Assembly (NCBI GenBank): GCA_910586565.1
Contig: CAJUIT010000016.1
Span: forward strand, 1 to 64,000
DNA length: 64,000 nt
DNA from: an uncultured Muribaculaceae bacterium
GTDB taxonomy: Bacteria; Bacteroidota; Bacteroidia; Bacteroidales; Muribaculaceae
Direction of reading: 5' to 3'
Shown: in pieces, positions 17,923 to 26,601 of the stretch
How the letters are laid out: the number at the start of each line of letters is the position of its first letter
How positions within the stretch are numbered: the stretch's first letter is position 1
Position numbers and translations under genes: made by a program
Notes under the pieces: generated by a model
What the model was told of the DNA's origin: nothing
Database searches by the model: none
The model's input: only the letters and a program-made list of their open reading frames with translations

Positions 17923-18870
17923 ATGAGTGGAATTAAAAATATAAAGCCCGGACAGGTGGCGTTTGTAACGCAGTCCTATCGTGGCGACCTTGAGGAGTGC
18001 CGGTTGCTGTGTGAGAGCATCGACCGCTTCGCTCCCGAGGAGATGCGTCACTACATTTTTGTGAACGATGAGGATTACAGGCTGTTCCGCGATGCCGGTT
18101 TTTCGAGTCGTCATGAGATAAGGCGAAAGGGGGAGGTGTTGCCGTGGTGGCTCGTTAGGTTCCCGTGGAAGGTGCTCGGCCACAAATGGCACGTGGGGGT
18201 GTTTTCGCTTCCGGTGCGCGAATGGATAGTGCAGCAGCTGTGTAAGCTCGGGGCATTTGATGTGCTCGGTGATGAAATTGAGGCTATTGTGCACTTGGAT
18301 TCGGAGGTGGTGATGACGCGCCCCTTCTCGCTCGACGATATCTATGACCGCGAGTCGGGCAGGTTTGTGCTCTACCGCAGGGTGTTTGAGGATGAGCCTT
18401 GCCACAGGCAATATTGCGAGGTGGCGAAAGGTTTGCTCGGCGTTGACGCTCCGGTGGATGTGATTGCCGAAAACTGCTACATGGCGCAGGCCACGGTGTT
18501 TGTGCGTGAAAATGTAGAGCGGTTGCTGGCGCGCATTGCCAAGCGTTCCCCCTTCGGAAGTTGGAAGCTGCGGCTCTGCAACACCTACCGCTTCTCGGAA
18601 TTCTATCTCTACGGCATCTTCACGGAGTATGCGCTGGCGATGAATAACCACAAGGTTATTGACCACAGGCTGTTCCCGGTGGTGCATGTGGCGGGGTTTG
18701 ACTCGGCTGATGCGCTCGGGCGCAGGGTGAGGGAGCTCACCGCCGACGGGTCGCTTCCCGGCGTGTGGGTTCAGAAATCCACCAAAAACATATCGGGGGG
18801 CAAAAAGGTGAGTATTGACGATGTGCGCCGCATTGTGGCTGAATTGCCCGGATGGGGAGAACCGAAATAA
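17923..18870 (+). CDS. DUF6492 family protein, probable sugar transferase
   Basis: A 315-residue soluble protein starting MSGIKNIKPGQVAFVTQSYR. It has a nucleotide-sugar-transferase-like N-terminus (VTQSYRGDLEECRLLCESID) and an acidic AIVHLDSEVVMTRPF motif that resembles the DxD site of GT-A enzymes. It matches DUF6492, a family found in polysaccharide loci and thought to be transferase-like. The activity is inferred. It lies downstream of the flippase with a return to GC-rich codon use, and the acyltransferase follows after 10 bases. Confidence 0.65.
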   Translation: MSGIKNIKPGQVAFVTQSYRGDLEECRLLCESIDRFAPEEMRHYIFVNDEDYRLFRDAGFSSRHEIRRKGEVLPWWLVRFPWKVLGHKWHVGVFSLPVREWIVQQLCKLGAFDVLGDEIEAIVHLDSEVVMTRPFSLDDIYDRESGRFVLYRRVFEDEPCHRQYCEVAKGLLGVDAPVDVIAENCYMAQATVFVRENVERLLARIAKRSPFGSWKLRLCNTYRFSEFYLYGIFTEYALAMNNHKVIDHRLFPVVHVAGFDSADALGRRVRELTADGSLPGVWVQKSTKNISGGKKVSIDDVRRIVAELPGWGEPK

Positions 18871-18880
18871 GCTTTTTTCT

Positions 18881-19423
18881 ATGGGAAAGAATAAGATTGT
18901 GCGTGTGATGGCGCTGGCGGCCTACTATGGGTTCGCACAGTATCTGCCCAACAGATATTCCAAACCGTTCGGGCCGTTTGGCAATTGGCTGCGCATAGCG
19001 TTGGCGCATGCCATTTTCAAAAAATGCGGCAAGGTGACTTCGATAGGGCGTAAGGCTTATTTCGGAACAGGTGCGGGGCTTGAAATCGGCGATTTCAGCA
19101 GCATCGGCCCCGATTGCGTCGTGCCGAAAAACACCGTCATAGGCAAATATGTGATGATGGCTCCGGAGGTGCACATTGTGCAGAACAACCATCGGATTGA
19201 CGATGTGACTGTGCCGATGTGTTTCCAGGGGTCGCTCACAGATACTCCCCCCACGGTGATTGAGGATGATTGCTGGATTGGGGTGCGCTCGATTTTCACC
19301 CCCGGCCACCGCATAGGCCACGGGAGCATCGTGGCTGCGGGGAGTGTGGTGACAAAGGATGTTGAGCCGTTCAGCATTGTTGGGGGAAATCCCGCGCGGT
19401 TGATAAAAAAACGGGTTGAATGA
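18881..19423 (+). CDS. Hexapeptide-repeat acyltransferase
   Basis: A 180-residue left-handed beta-helix acyltransferase of the WcaF/CysE/NodL type, which probably acetylates a sugar of the polymer or a precursor. Hexapeptide turns are visible (IGPDCVVPKNTVIGKY, then GHRIGHGSIVAAGSVVTKDV) with the usual ending SIVGGNPARLIKKR. The histidine in VQNNHRID is the likely catalytic base. I set the start at the ATG at 18881, 10 bases after the preceding stop. The longer open frame would overlap the DUF6492 gene by 56 bases with unrelated sequence. Confidence 0.88.
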   Translation: MGKNKIVRVMALAAYYGFAQYLPNRYSKPFGPFGNWLRIALAHAIFKKCGKVTSIGRKAYFGTGAGLEIGDFSSIGPDCVVPKNTVIGKYVMMAPEVHIVQNNHRIDDVTVPMCFQGSLTDTPPTVIEDDCWIGVRSIFTPGHRIGHGSIVAAGSVVTKDVEPFSIVGGNPARLIKKRVE

Positions 19424-19447
19424 TTTAGAGCCATAGAAACGACTGAG

Positions 19448-20530
19448 ATGAAAGCTAATGATAAGATAATTGACCGCACGCTGGCGTGTCAGGTGCTGAT
19501 GGTCGGGGTGTACTACAAAAATAATGCCCCCGGTGGCATGGCTTCGGTGGTGCAGTACTACGAGCCTTATTTCGACGGCCTGAACTATATCGCATCATGG
19601 AAAAGTCAGAAAAAGCTTGCTATGGCCGGACGTTGGGGCGCAGGGTTGCTGAAGGCTTTCGGGCGGTTGTTGTTCGACCGCCGCATCAAGGTTGTGCACA
19701 TTCATTTTGCAGCCGACGGTTCGTTTTGGCGTAAATCGCAGTTCATGAAGCTTGCAAAGATGATGGGGAAGCGGGTGGTGATGCACTGTCACGCTTCGAG
19801 ATTCAAGGATTTCTATGCCGAGTCGCGCCGTAAGGATGAGATAAGGCGCAATTTAGCTATGGCCGACAGGCTCATTGTTCTGTCGCAATCGTGGAAGGAA
19901 TGGTTTGAAGGGATTGGGATTGACGGAGGGCGCATCGAGGTGCTGCACAACATCACGGCTTACCCTGTGAAAGGGGAGCGTGTGGACGACGGAAAAATGC
20001 ACTTCCTCTTTCTCGGAGAGCTTGGCCCGCGCAAGGGGGTGTTTGAGCTTTTGCAGGCCGTGGCCGACCGAAAGAGTGAACTTGAGGGGCGCATGGAACT
20101 GCGCATCGGGGGGAATAACAACGAGAAGAAATTGCTCGATTTCATCGCTGCTAACGGCCTGGAGAGTTTTGTGAAATTTGAGGGGTGGGTTGCCGGTGAG
20201 AAGAAGCGCGCTTTGCTGAATTGGGCCGATGTGTATGTGTTGCCGTCGCACAATGAGGGGCTCCCTATCGGCATTCTGGAGGCGATGAGCTATGGATGTG
20301 CCGTTATTTCAACTCCTGTGGGGGGCATTCCAGAGGTGGTGCATCCCGGCGTGAACGGTTGGCTTGTTGAGCCGGGAAATCTCGACGAGATAGGGGGTGC
20401 GCTTCGGGCTGCTGTAGCCGATGCGCAGGGTGTTGCCGCTATGGGTGAGCGCAATGCCGCCGATGTGGAGAGTTATCTCCCCGGTGCGGTGATGACTCAC
20501 TTGCGGAGCATCTATGAAAGTTTGCTGTGA
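19448..20530 (+). CDS. Glycosyltransferase family 4
   Basis: A 360-residue GT-B enzyme. The N-terminal domain has the glycine-rich acceptor motif NAPGGMASVVQYY. The C-terminal domain has the nucleotide-sugar motif LPSHNEGLPIGILEAMSYG followed by STPVGGIPEVV, where the Glu-x7-Glu pair is characteristic of GT4. It should add a sugar to the lipid-linked repeat unit at the cytoplasmic face. It is the last rightward gene of the locus, 24 bases after the acyltransferase, and converges with a GT2 gene. Confidence 0.93.
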   Translation: MKANDKIIDRTLACQVLMVGVYYKNNAPGGMASVVQYYEPYFDGLNYIASWKSQKKLAMAGRWGAGLLKAFGRLLFDRRIKVVHIHFAADGSFWRKSQFMKLAKMMGKRVVMHCHASRFKDFYAESRRKDEIRRNLAMADRLIVLSQSWKEWFEGIGIDGGRIEVLHNITAYPVKGERVDDGKMHFLFLGELGPRKGVFELLQAVADRKSELEGRMELRIGGNNNEKKLLDFIAANGLESFVKFEGWVAGEKKRALLNWADVYVLPSHNEGLPIGILEAMSYGCAVISTPVGGIPEVVHPGVNGWLVEPGNLDEIGGALRAAVADAQGVAAMGERNAADVESYLPGAVMTHLRSIYESLL

Positions 20531-20561
20531 GAATTTTTTGGAGAGGCCTTCGTTGGTGTCA

Positions 20562-21539
20562 TCAGCCTCGCCCTTGAATGCGGCGTTTTAAGCGGCGCAA
20601 TGCAACGATTGATTTACGGTAGAATGGCATAGCGCAAGCTTTGGCATGAATGGCCGCCTGAAGTGAGAGGTTCCGGCGGATTGAGTCGAAGCGGAGCAGC
20701 GTGTTGGCGGTGGGATGCAGTGAGCGGAGAAAGGGTGCGCTGAATCCGAGTTCGAGCCACATTAGCTGGTGGCGCAGAATCATTGCGTTGTTGAGGGTTG
20801 TGTAGGTGCCGGGGGCGTGTTCCTCAAGATAGTCGTAGCACCAGAACAGAGCCTCGAATTGTGAGGCTACTTTTTCGTTTGTGAAGTTGATGCGGGTGAG
20901 TGATTCGTTGTTCAGGCAATAATAGTAGACCGGCGCGTTTACCACGGCGGTTGCCGGGTTGTGCTGAAGGAGCATCTGCAGCAACAGCAGGCGATCCTCC
21001 GAGTAGCTTTGGTGGAGGAATGTGGTGTAGGTTGTGCCCTCGAACAGCGAGCGGTGGAAGATGTTGCCGCACACGGTGGGTGAGGTCCAGCCGAGGGTTG
21101 CGCGGATGTAGTTGGATGCATCTGGGCCGGCGGTGTTGGCACGCGCCTGAAGCGAGCATTTGCGGCCGCCGGTGAAGTAGCGCTCCCCAACAATTATTTT
21201 TGCTTCGGGTAATTTTTCGGCCTCTTTCAGCAGCAGTTCGATGGCATCGGGTGCGATGTAGTCGTCGCTGTCGAGAAAGAAAAACCATTCTCCGGTGGCA
21301 ACGTCGTAGGCAGTTTTGCGCGCCCACATCAGCCCTTTGTTTTTGGGGTGGGTTAGGATGCGGATGCGCGGGTCGCGGGCGGCGTAGTCGGCGAGGATGG
21401 CGGCGGAGCCGTCGGGAGAGCAGTCGTCAACGCAAATTATCTCTATGTCGGTGAACGTTTGGTTGATAACCGAGTCGAGGCAACGGGGAAGAAACTTTTC
21501 CACGTTGTAGATTGGGAGCATTATCGAGACTGCGGGCAT
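20562..21539 (-). CDS. Glycosyltransferase family 2
   Basis: A 325-residue GT-A enzyme starting MPAVSIMLPIYNVEKFLPRC, with EIICVDDCSPDGS and the metal-binding FFLDSDDYIAPDA (DxD-type SDD). The start is set at 21539 by this conserved N-terminus. The frame upstream runs through repeat DNA. It is convergent with the GT4 gene and probably belongs to the same exopolysaccharide pathway, but is transcribed from the opposite side together with the SGNH hydrolase. The cassette (copy D) ends 6 bases before its ATG. Confidence 0.93.
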   Translation of the reverse strand: MPAVSIMLPIYNVEKFLPRCLDSVINQTFTDIEIICVDDCSPDGSAAILADYAARDPRIRILTHPKNKGLMWARKTAYDVATGEWFFFLDSDDYIAPDAIELLLKEAEKLPEAKIIVGERYFTGGRKCSLQARANTAGPDASNYIRATLGWTSPTVCGNIFHRSLFEGTTYTTFLHQSYSEDRLLLLQMLLQHNPATAVVNAPVYYYCLNNESLTRINFTNEKVASQFEALFWCYDYLEEHAPGTYTTLNNAMILRHQLMWLELGFSAPFLRSLHPTANTLLRFDSIRRNLSLQAAIHAKACAMPFYRKSIVALRRLKRRIQGRG

Positions 21540-21545
21540 GGAGTT

Positions 21546-21715
21546 ATAGACAAAAAGACGAAAGACGAAAGACAAAAAGCGAGAGTAGTTTTTAGAGGCC
21601 ATTCGGCGAAGCCGCGCGTAGAGCCGCCATATATGGCGGCTTGTAACTTGGCTGCCGCAAGCCTTTTGAGCCGTTAACGACCTTAACGACCTTAAAGACT
21701 TTAAGGCCCTTTTGG
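21546..21715 (-). repeat. Composite intercistronic cassette, copy D (most complete)
   Basis: On the - strand the order is: CTTTAAAGTC / GGTCGTTAA tandem (about 21672-21708), palindrome (21622-21641), conserved flank with GCTTCGCCGAAT (21600-21621), CTCTAAAAACTA (about 21588-21599), and GTCTTTCGTCTTTTTGTC tandem (21549-21580). The GT2 ATG at 21539 follows 6 bases later. The cassette fills the gap after the SGNH gene. Confidence 0.88.
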
Positions 21716-21723
21716 GGAACGTG

Positions 21724-22413
21724 TCACATTTTTTTGAGGATTGCCTGGATTACAGGCTCCATGATGGTGTAGCCTGAGGCGTTGGGGTGCACTCCGTCGT
21801 CGGAGAAGGTGATGGGGAGGGCACGGTCGCCGGGATGAACCAGAGGGGTGTAGTAGTCGGCGAATGGGATGCGGCGTGCGTTGGCATAGGCGCGCAGGCG
21901 GTGGTTGAGGCTCTCGATTTTATCGGGCACTCCGGTAACGGAGGGGTTCCAGGGGTAGTTGGCGGCGGGGAGCAGGGTGGTGAGCACTACCTTGATGTTG
22001 TGGAGCTGCGCCAGCTCAACCATGTTGACGATGTTGGCGAATGTGCGGTCCTCGTCGTAATCGCCGTTATTGGTGGCGATGTCGTTGCCACCGATTCCGA
22101 TAACCACGGTGGTGGGGTCGAGGTTTATTACATCCTGACGGAAGCGCAGCAGCACGGTGTAGGAGGTCTGACCTCCGATGCCACGCCCTATGTAGTTGTT
22201 TTTACTGAAAAATTCGGGGCGCGTGTTCTGCCAGAATTCTGTGATTGAGTTGCCGATGAACACCACTCGTTTCTCATCTTTCGCCCGCGGGGGCACTGCG
22301 GCGTTGGCTTCGGCATAACGGTCGTATTGTGCTGCGCGCACAACATCGGTCTGTGCGGAGGCAGTGGCGGCAATCAGCGCCATGACGATGAGGAGCAGGG
22401 TGTGTCGTTTCAT
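21724..22413 (-). CDS. Secreted SGNH/GDSL-type hydrolase
   Basis: A 229-residue exported esterase or lipase-like enzyme. A signal peptide at about 1-22 (MKRHTLLLIVMALIAATASA) fixes the start at 22413. SGNH blocks are present: FIGNSITEFW with the catalytic Ser, GGQTSYTVLLR with the Gly, VIGIGGNDIA with the Asn, and DGVHPNASGY with the Asp-His. The substrate is not predictable; related Bacteroidota enzymes deacetylate glycans or act on lipids. It lies 82 bases after yidC in the same orientation. Confidence 0.9.
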   Translation of the reverse strand: MKRHTLLLIVMALIAATASAQTDVVRAAQYDRYAEANAAVPPRAKDEKRVVFIGNSITEFWQNTRPEFFSKNNYIGRGIGGQTSYTVLLRFRQDVINLDPTTVVIGIGGNDIATNNGDYDEDRTFANIVNMVELAQLHNIKVVLTTLLPAANYPWNPSVTGVPDKIESLNHRLRAYANARRIPFADYYTPLVHPGDRALPITFSDDGVHPNASGYTIMEPVIQAILKKM

Positions 22414-22495
22414 TCTTGAATAGCGGTTTTGAGGTTCGTGGAGGTTGGATTGGTTGTGTTTAGGAAAGTTACTCCGCAGGGGAGCCGCTGAAAAA

Positions 22496-24631
22496 TCAGC
22501 GGCGCCCTTTGGAGTTGTTGTTCTTTTTCTGCTGCTCGCGGAGCATGGCCTGCTGCTGGCGCTGTGCCTCCTCAAGGCGGGCCATGAAGCCCGATTTCTT
22601 TTTGGGCTTGGCGGCGTTGGCCATCATGCGGGCACGCACTTTATCCTCGTTGACGCATGCGCGGAATATGTAGGTCTGCACAATGGTGATGAGGAGCGAC
22701 AGGAAGTAGTAGTAGCTCAGTCCTGCGGCGTAGTCGTTGAAGATGAAGAGGAACATCACAGGCATGAGATACATCATCCATTTCATGCCGGGCATCGACG
22801 ATGAGTTGGGTTGGTTCTGCATGTTGATGCGCGAGTAGATGATGTTGGTGGCGGTCATGAGCAAGCAGAAGAGGCTCACGTGGCTGCCATACCAGGGTAT
22901 GGAGAACGGGAGGGTGAAAATCACGTCGGGAGCGGCGAGGTTGCGCGCCCACAGGAAGTGCTCGCCGCGGAGCTCGATGCATGAGGGGAAGAACCAGAAC
23001 ATGGCGATGAGGATAGGCATCTGCAACAGCATGGGGAGACACCCCGAGAAGGGGCTGGCGCCGGCACGCGAGTAGAGGGCCATTGTTTTCTGGTTGCGGG
23101 TCATGGCATTTTCCTGACCGGGATATTTCTCGTTGATTTCCTTGATTTCGGGGGCGAGAACACGCATCTTGGCCTGCGACACAAGGCTCTTGTAGGTGAG
23201 GGGGAAGAGGATGAGCTTGATGAAGAGGGTGAGGAGCAGGATGATGATGCCGTAGTTGGAGATGAACTGGCTCAGGAAGGTGAACACCGGAATGATGATG
23301 AGGGTGCTTATCCAGCGGAAGATGGGCCAGCCCAGAGGGATGAGGCGTGTGAGGTCGAGGCTTTCGTCGGCCTCGGGGTCAATCTGCTTGTCGAGTTTGG
23401 AGAGGAGGGGATAGAGGTTGGGACCGTAGAAGATGTCGACCGACACGGGGTTCTCCGAGGTCGACGAATAGTCCATAGTGGTGGTGGCGCTGAGGTCTTT
23501 TACGAAAAGAAGGTCATCCTTGAGGTCGGTCGACTCAACTTCGGCTGCAACGAAATCGTTGCGCGGAATCATCACCGACGAGAAGAACTGGTTTTTGAAT
23601 GCAATCCATTTCAGGCGCTGGTTGAGGGTTTTGGAGTGGTTGCCCTGGGCGCTGAGGTCGTCGGGGCTGTCGCCCACATATTTGTAGTAGAGACCCGAGT
23701 TGCGTTCCTCGAATGTGCGCCCCTGTTCGTTGCGCCCCATGCGCTGGTGCCATTTCATTTCAACGGTGGCCACGCTTGAGGGGATAACGGTTTCCATGCG
23801 CTGTTGCAGCACATCCATTTTCACAACGTAGGAGCCTTGGGGCAGAGTGTAGCGCAATGCCCACTGCGCACCCTTGCCGAGGTCGAGCTTCATCACCACG
23901 GTTGAGTCGTTCACAACCTCGGGGGTGAAGTAGAAGTTGGAGGTGTCGAAACGCTGTGTTGCCGAGGTGAGGATGAAGTTGTAGGCGGCTTCGTTGAGCT
24001 GCCACACGTTCACCTGTGTGGTGTCGAATTCGTTTTTGGTGCCTGCTTTGGGGAGGTAGTTGAAATAGTCGAGCAGGGTTGCACGGGCAATGTTGCCGCC
24101 GTGGGTGGTGATGTCGAGCGAGAGCACGTCGTTTTTGAGAGTTACGAGCTGCTCGTCGCCGTTGAGGTGGCGGGCGAAGCCTCCGTAGCGTTCGGCCTCG
24201 GCGAGTGCCGAGCGGAGGTTGGCCACGGCTGCCTTGCGGTTCTCAATGGAGAGGTCGTCGCCGAAGCGCGAGTTGGCCACGGCATCGAAGGTGAGGGTGG
24301 TGTCGGCGCCCTGCACTGTGCCCGAAACGGCTGTGCCGTCGTAGGTGAGGTTAACCTTTTTGGTGCGGTAGGTGAGGGGTGCTCCGGCTGCTGCGGTGTC
24401 GGCTTCAGCGCTCACGCGGCGCATAATCGCGGGGATGCCTGCGATTTCAGCGGGTGAGATTGAGTCGACAATGAGCGAGCGGGCGGCTTCGGCCGCTTCT
24501 TTTTCCTGTTGCTGTTCGGCCTGTTCCTGGAGCTGCTGTTGCATTTTCTCCTGGTCGTTGCGGTTGAGGTACATGAATCCGAAGATCACGAGCCCCATCA
24601 TGAGCATGCCGTAGATTGTGTTCTTGTCCAT
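22496..24631 (-). CDS. yidC: Membrane protein insertase YidC
   Basis: YidC inserts and folds inner-membrane proteins alone or with SecYEG. The 711-residue protein has helix 1 at about 5-22 (TIYGMLMMGLVIFGFMYL), a coiled Gln/Glu stretch, and a large periplasmic beta-domain (about 60-405). The conserved five-helix core (about 430-680) includes PLTYKSLVSQAKM, GCLPMLLQMPILIAMFWFF and MMYLMPVMFLFIFNDYAAGL. A basic Gln-rich tail ends with KKNNNSKGRR. Length is usual for Bacteroidota. It follows pyrG with a cassette (copy E) directly before its ATG. Confidence 0.97.
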   Translation of the reverse strand: MDKNTIYGMLMMGLVIFGFMYLNRNDQEKMQQQLQEQAEQQQEKEAAEAARSLIVDSISPAEIAGIPAIMRRVSAEADTAAAGAPLTYRTKKVNLTYDGTAVSGTVQGADTTLTFDAVANSRFGDDLSIENRKAAVANLRSALAEAERYGGFARHLNGDEQLVTLKNDVLSLDITTHGGNIARATLLDYFNYLPKAGTKNEFDTTQVNVWQLNEAAYNFILTSATQRFDTSNFYFTPEVVNDSTVVMKLDLGKGAQWALRYTLPQGSYVVKMDVLQQRMETVIPSSVATVEMKWHQRMGRNEQGRTFEERNSGLYYKYVGDSPDDLSAQGNHSKTLNQRLKWIAFKNQFFSSVMIPRNDFVAAEVESTDLKDDLLFVKDLSATTTMDYSSTSENPVSVDIFYGPNLYPLLSKLDKQIDPEADESLDLTRLIPLGWPIFRWISTLIIIPVFTFLSQFISNYGIIILLLTLFIKLILFPLTYKSLVSQAKMRVLAPEIKEINEKYPGQENAMTRNQKTMALYSRAGASPFSGCLPMLLQMPILIAMFWFFPSCIELRGEHFLWARNLAAPDVIFTLPFSIPWYGSHVSLFCLLMTATNIIYSRINMQNQPNSSSMPGMKWMMYLMPVMFLFIFNDYAAGLSYYYFLSLLITIVQTYIFRACVNEDKVRARMMANAAKPKKKSGFMARLEEAQRQQQAMLREQQKKNNNSKGRR

Positions 24632-24766
24632 TTTGTTTTTAGAAGTCAGACGTAGAGCCGCCCTACATGGCGGCTTGTAACGTTGGTGGGGATTGGGGTG
24701 ACTTTAAGGACTTTAGAGACTTTAAGGTTGTCAGGGTCTTTAATGTCTTTAAGGTCGTGGGTGGAA
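24632..24766 (-). repeat. Composite intercistronic cassette, copy E
   Basis: Between pyrG and yidC, on the - strand: tandem of CTTTAAAGTC-like units (about 24698-24760), palindrome with two changes (24656-24675), CTACGTC, GACTTCT and CTAAAAACAAA, which runs straight into the yidC ATG at 24631. The conserved flank after the palindrome is shortened. Confidence 0.85.
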
Positions 24767-24774
24767 TGAGGTGG

Positions 24775-26400
24775 TTAGCTCTTGGCTGCTTCCTTTTCCT
24801 CGCGATATTTGATGGCGGCGCTGATGAAGCTGGTGAACAGCGGGTTGGGGTTGAGCACCGTTGATGTGTATTCGGGGTGATATTGAGTGCCGACGAACCA
24901 GCGTTTGCCGGGAATCTCAACAACCTCAACAAGGTGTGTGGCGGGGTTTTCGCCGACGCACTTCATGCCTGCCTGCTCGAAGCGCTCGCGGTAGTCCTCG
25001 TTGAACTCGAAGCGGTGGCGGTGACGCTCGCTCACATGGGTTGTGCCGTAGGCTTTGGCGGCGATGGAGTCGGGGGTGAGCTCGCAGTCGTAGGCTCCCA
25101 GGCGCATTGTGCCACCCATGTTGGATATGCTTTTCTGCTCCTCCATCAAGTCGATTACGTTGTGGGGAGTTGTGGGGTTCATCTCTGTGGAGTTGGCTTC
25201 GGCGAGACCGAGCACGTTGCGGGCATATTCAATGACCATGCATTGCATGCCGAGGCAGATGCCGAAGGTGGGCACATCGTGCTCGCGACACCATTTCAGA
25301 GCCACGAATTTCCCTTCGATGCCGCGCTGGCCGAAGCCGGGGGCGATAATCACGCCGTCGAGGGGTGAGAGGAGCTCGTCGGCATTGGCATCGTTGAGTT
25401 TTTCGGAGTGGATGAATCGCAGGTCGAGGCGGCGGTCGTCGTAGGTGGCAGCCTGGAAGAGCGATTCGTTGATTGACTTGTAGGCATCCTGCAGTTCGAC
25501 ATATTTGCCTACCAATCCGATTGTGACGGGTTTTTCGGCATGTGCGAGTTTGTCGAGGAACCGGAGCCACGGACCCATGTGGGGTTCACCCTTCGAGGGG
25601 GTGTCGGTGAGACGGAGCACGAGGTCGTCGAGGTGCTGCTCGTGCATCTTGATGGGCACCTGGTAGATGGTGGGAACGTCAATCGACTGCACGGCGGCAT
25701 CGGGAGCCACGTTGCAGAAGAGGGCGATTTTGCGTCGCGCCTCGGGAGTGATGTCGCGTTCGGTGCGGAGCACGAGGATGTCGGGCTGGATGCCGAGCTC
25801 CTGCAGTTTCTTCACCGAGTGCTGTGTGGGTTTGGTTTTGAGCTCCTTGGCAGCGGCGATGTAGGGCACGTAGGTGAGGTGAATCACCAGACTGTTGCGG
25901 CCGAGCTCCCAGCGGAGCTGACGCACGGCTTCAAGGAAGGGGAGCGACTCGATGTCGCCCACAACGCCTCCGATTTCGGTGATTACGAAGTCGAAGTTGC
26001 CGGTTTTGCCCAGCTGTTTCACGTTGCGTTTGATTTCATCGGTGATGTGGGGCACAATCTGCACCGTTTTGCCCAGATAGTCGCCGCGGCGCTCTTTGTC
26101 GATGACGCTCTGGTAGATGCGTCCGGTGGTGACGTTGTTGGCGCGGGTTGTCTGGATGTTGGTGAAGCGCTCGTAGTGCCCCAGGTCGAGGTCGGCCTCG
26201 TGGCCGTCGACGGTCACATAGCATTCGCCATGCTCATAGGGGTTGAGCGTGCCTGGGTCGATGTTGATGTAGGGGTCGAACTTCTGAATTGTCACACGAT
26301 ACCCGCGGGCGATGAGCAGGTTGGCGAGCGACGACGAGATGATGCCTTTACCGAGCGATGAAACCACGCCACCGGTAACAAAGATGTATTTAGTGTCCAC
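24775..26400 (-). CDS. pyrG: CTP synthase
   Basis: Makes CTP from UTP, ATP and glutamine. The protein is about 541 residues. The N-terminal synthetase domain has KYIFVTGGVVSSLGKGI and the magnesium-binding DGHEADLDLGHYERF. The C-terminal class I glutamine amidotransferase has APGFGQRG, the nucleophile FGICLGMQCMVIE and the final YHPEY His-Glu. No ATG lies in front of the conserved start and an in-frame stop lies 21 bases upstream of the first candidate. Translation must therefore begin at GTG (26400, giving MDTKYIF) or TTG (26406, giving MTVDTKYIF), or at a rarer codon. A promoter at 26499-26506 and a leader hairpin precede it. Confidence 0.96.
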   Translation of the reverse strand: MDTKYIFVTGGVVSSLGKGIISSSLANLLIARGYRVTIQKFDPYINIDPGTLNPYEHGECYVTVDGHEADLDLGHYERFTNIQTTRANNVTTGRIYQSVIDKERRGDYLGKTVQIVPHITDEIKRNVKQLGKTGNFDFVITEIGGVVGDIESLPFLEAVRQLRWELGRNSLVIHLTYVPYIAAAKELKTKPTQHSVKKLQELGIQPDILVLRTERDITPEARRKIALFCNVAPDAAVQSIDVPTIYQVPIKMHEQHLDDLVLRLTDTPSKGEPHMGPWLRFLDKLAHAEKPVTIGLVGKYVELQDAYKSINESLFQAATYDDRRLDLRFIHSEKLNDANADELLSPLDGVIIAPGFGQRGIEGKFVALKWCREHDVPTFGICLGMQCMVIEYARNVLGLAEANSTEMNPTTPHNVIDLMEEQKSISNMGGTMRLGAYDCELTPDSIAAKAYGTTHVSERHRHRFEFNEDYRERFEQAGMKCVGENPATHLVEVVEIPGKRWFVGTQYHPEYTSTVLNPNPLFTSFISAAIKYREEKEAAKS

Positions 26401-26438
26401 TGTCAAGAAAAATAATCTTTATCAATGAGTTCGCGCGG

Positions 26439-26475
26439 TTCAACAGCCCGCTTTTGTTGAGATGGCGGGGTTGAA
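26439..26475 (-). promoter_or_regulatory. Hairpin in the pyrG leader
   Basis: Eleven base pairs (TTCAAC + CCCGC arms with a two-base bulge, 13-base loop) lie between the predicted pyrG promoter and its non-ATG start, ending about 33 bases before the start. There is no T tract, so it is not an ordinary terminator. A role in pyrG control is possible but unproven. Confidence 0.5.
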
Positions 26476-26498
26476 TCGGCGCAGGCTCTTGCCGAGTG

Positions 26499-26506
26499 CA
26501 AAGATA
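26499..26506 (-). promoter_or_regulatory. -7 element upstream of pyrG
   Basis: TATCTTTG on the - strand, preceded by a T-rich stretch at the -33 region rather than a clear TTG. Predicted leader about 95 bases. Confidence 0.6.
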
Positions 26507-26601
26507 CGAAGAATCTTCGACGAAAAAAATAGCGAAAGTCGGCCGCAGGCCGGTTCGCGATGGCGTAGCCAATTTTATTGAGTCAACGATAGTGAAAAAA
26601 A

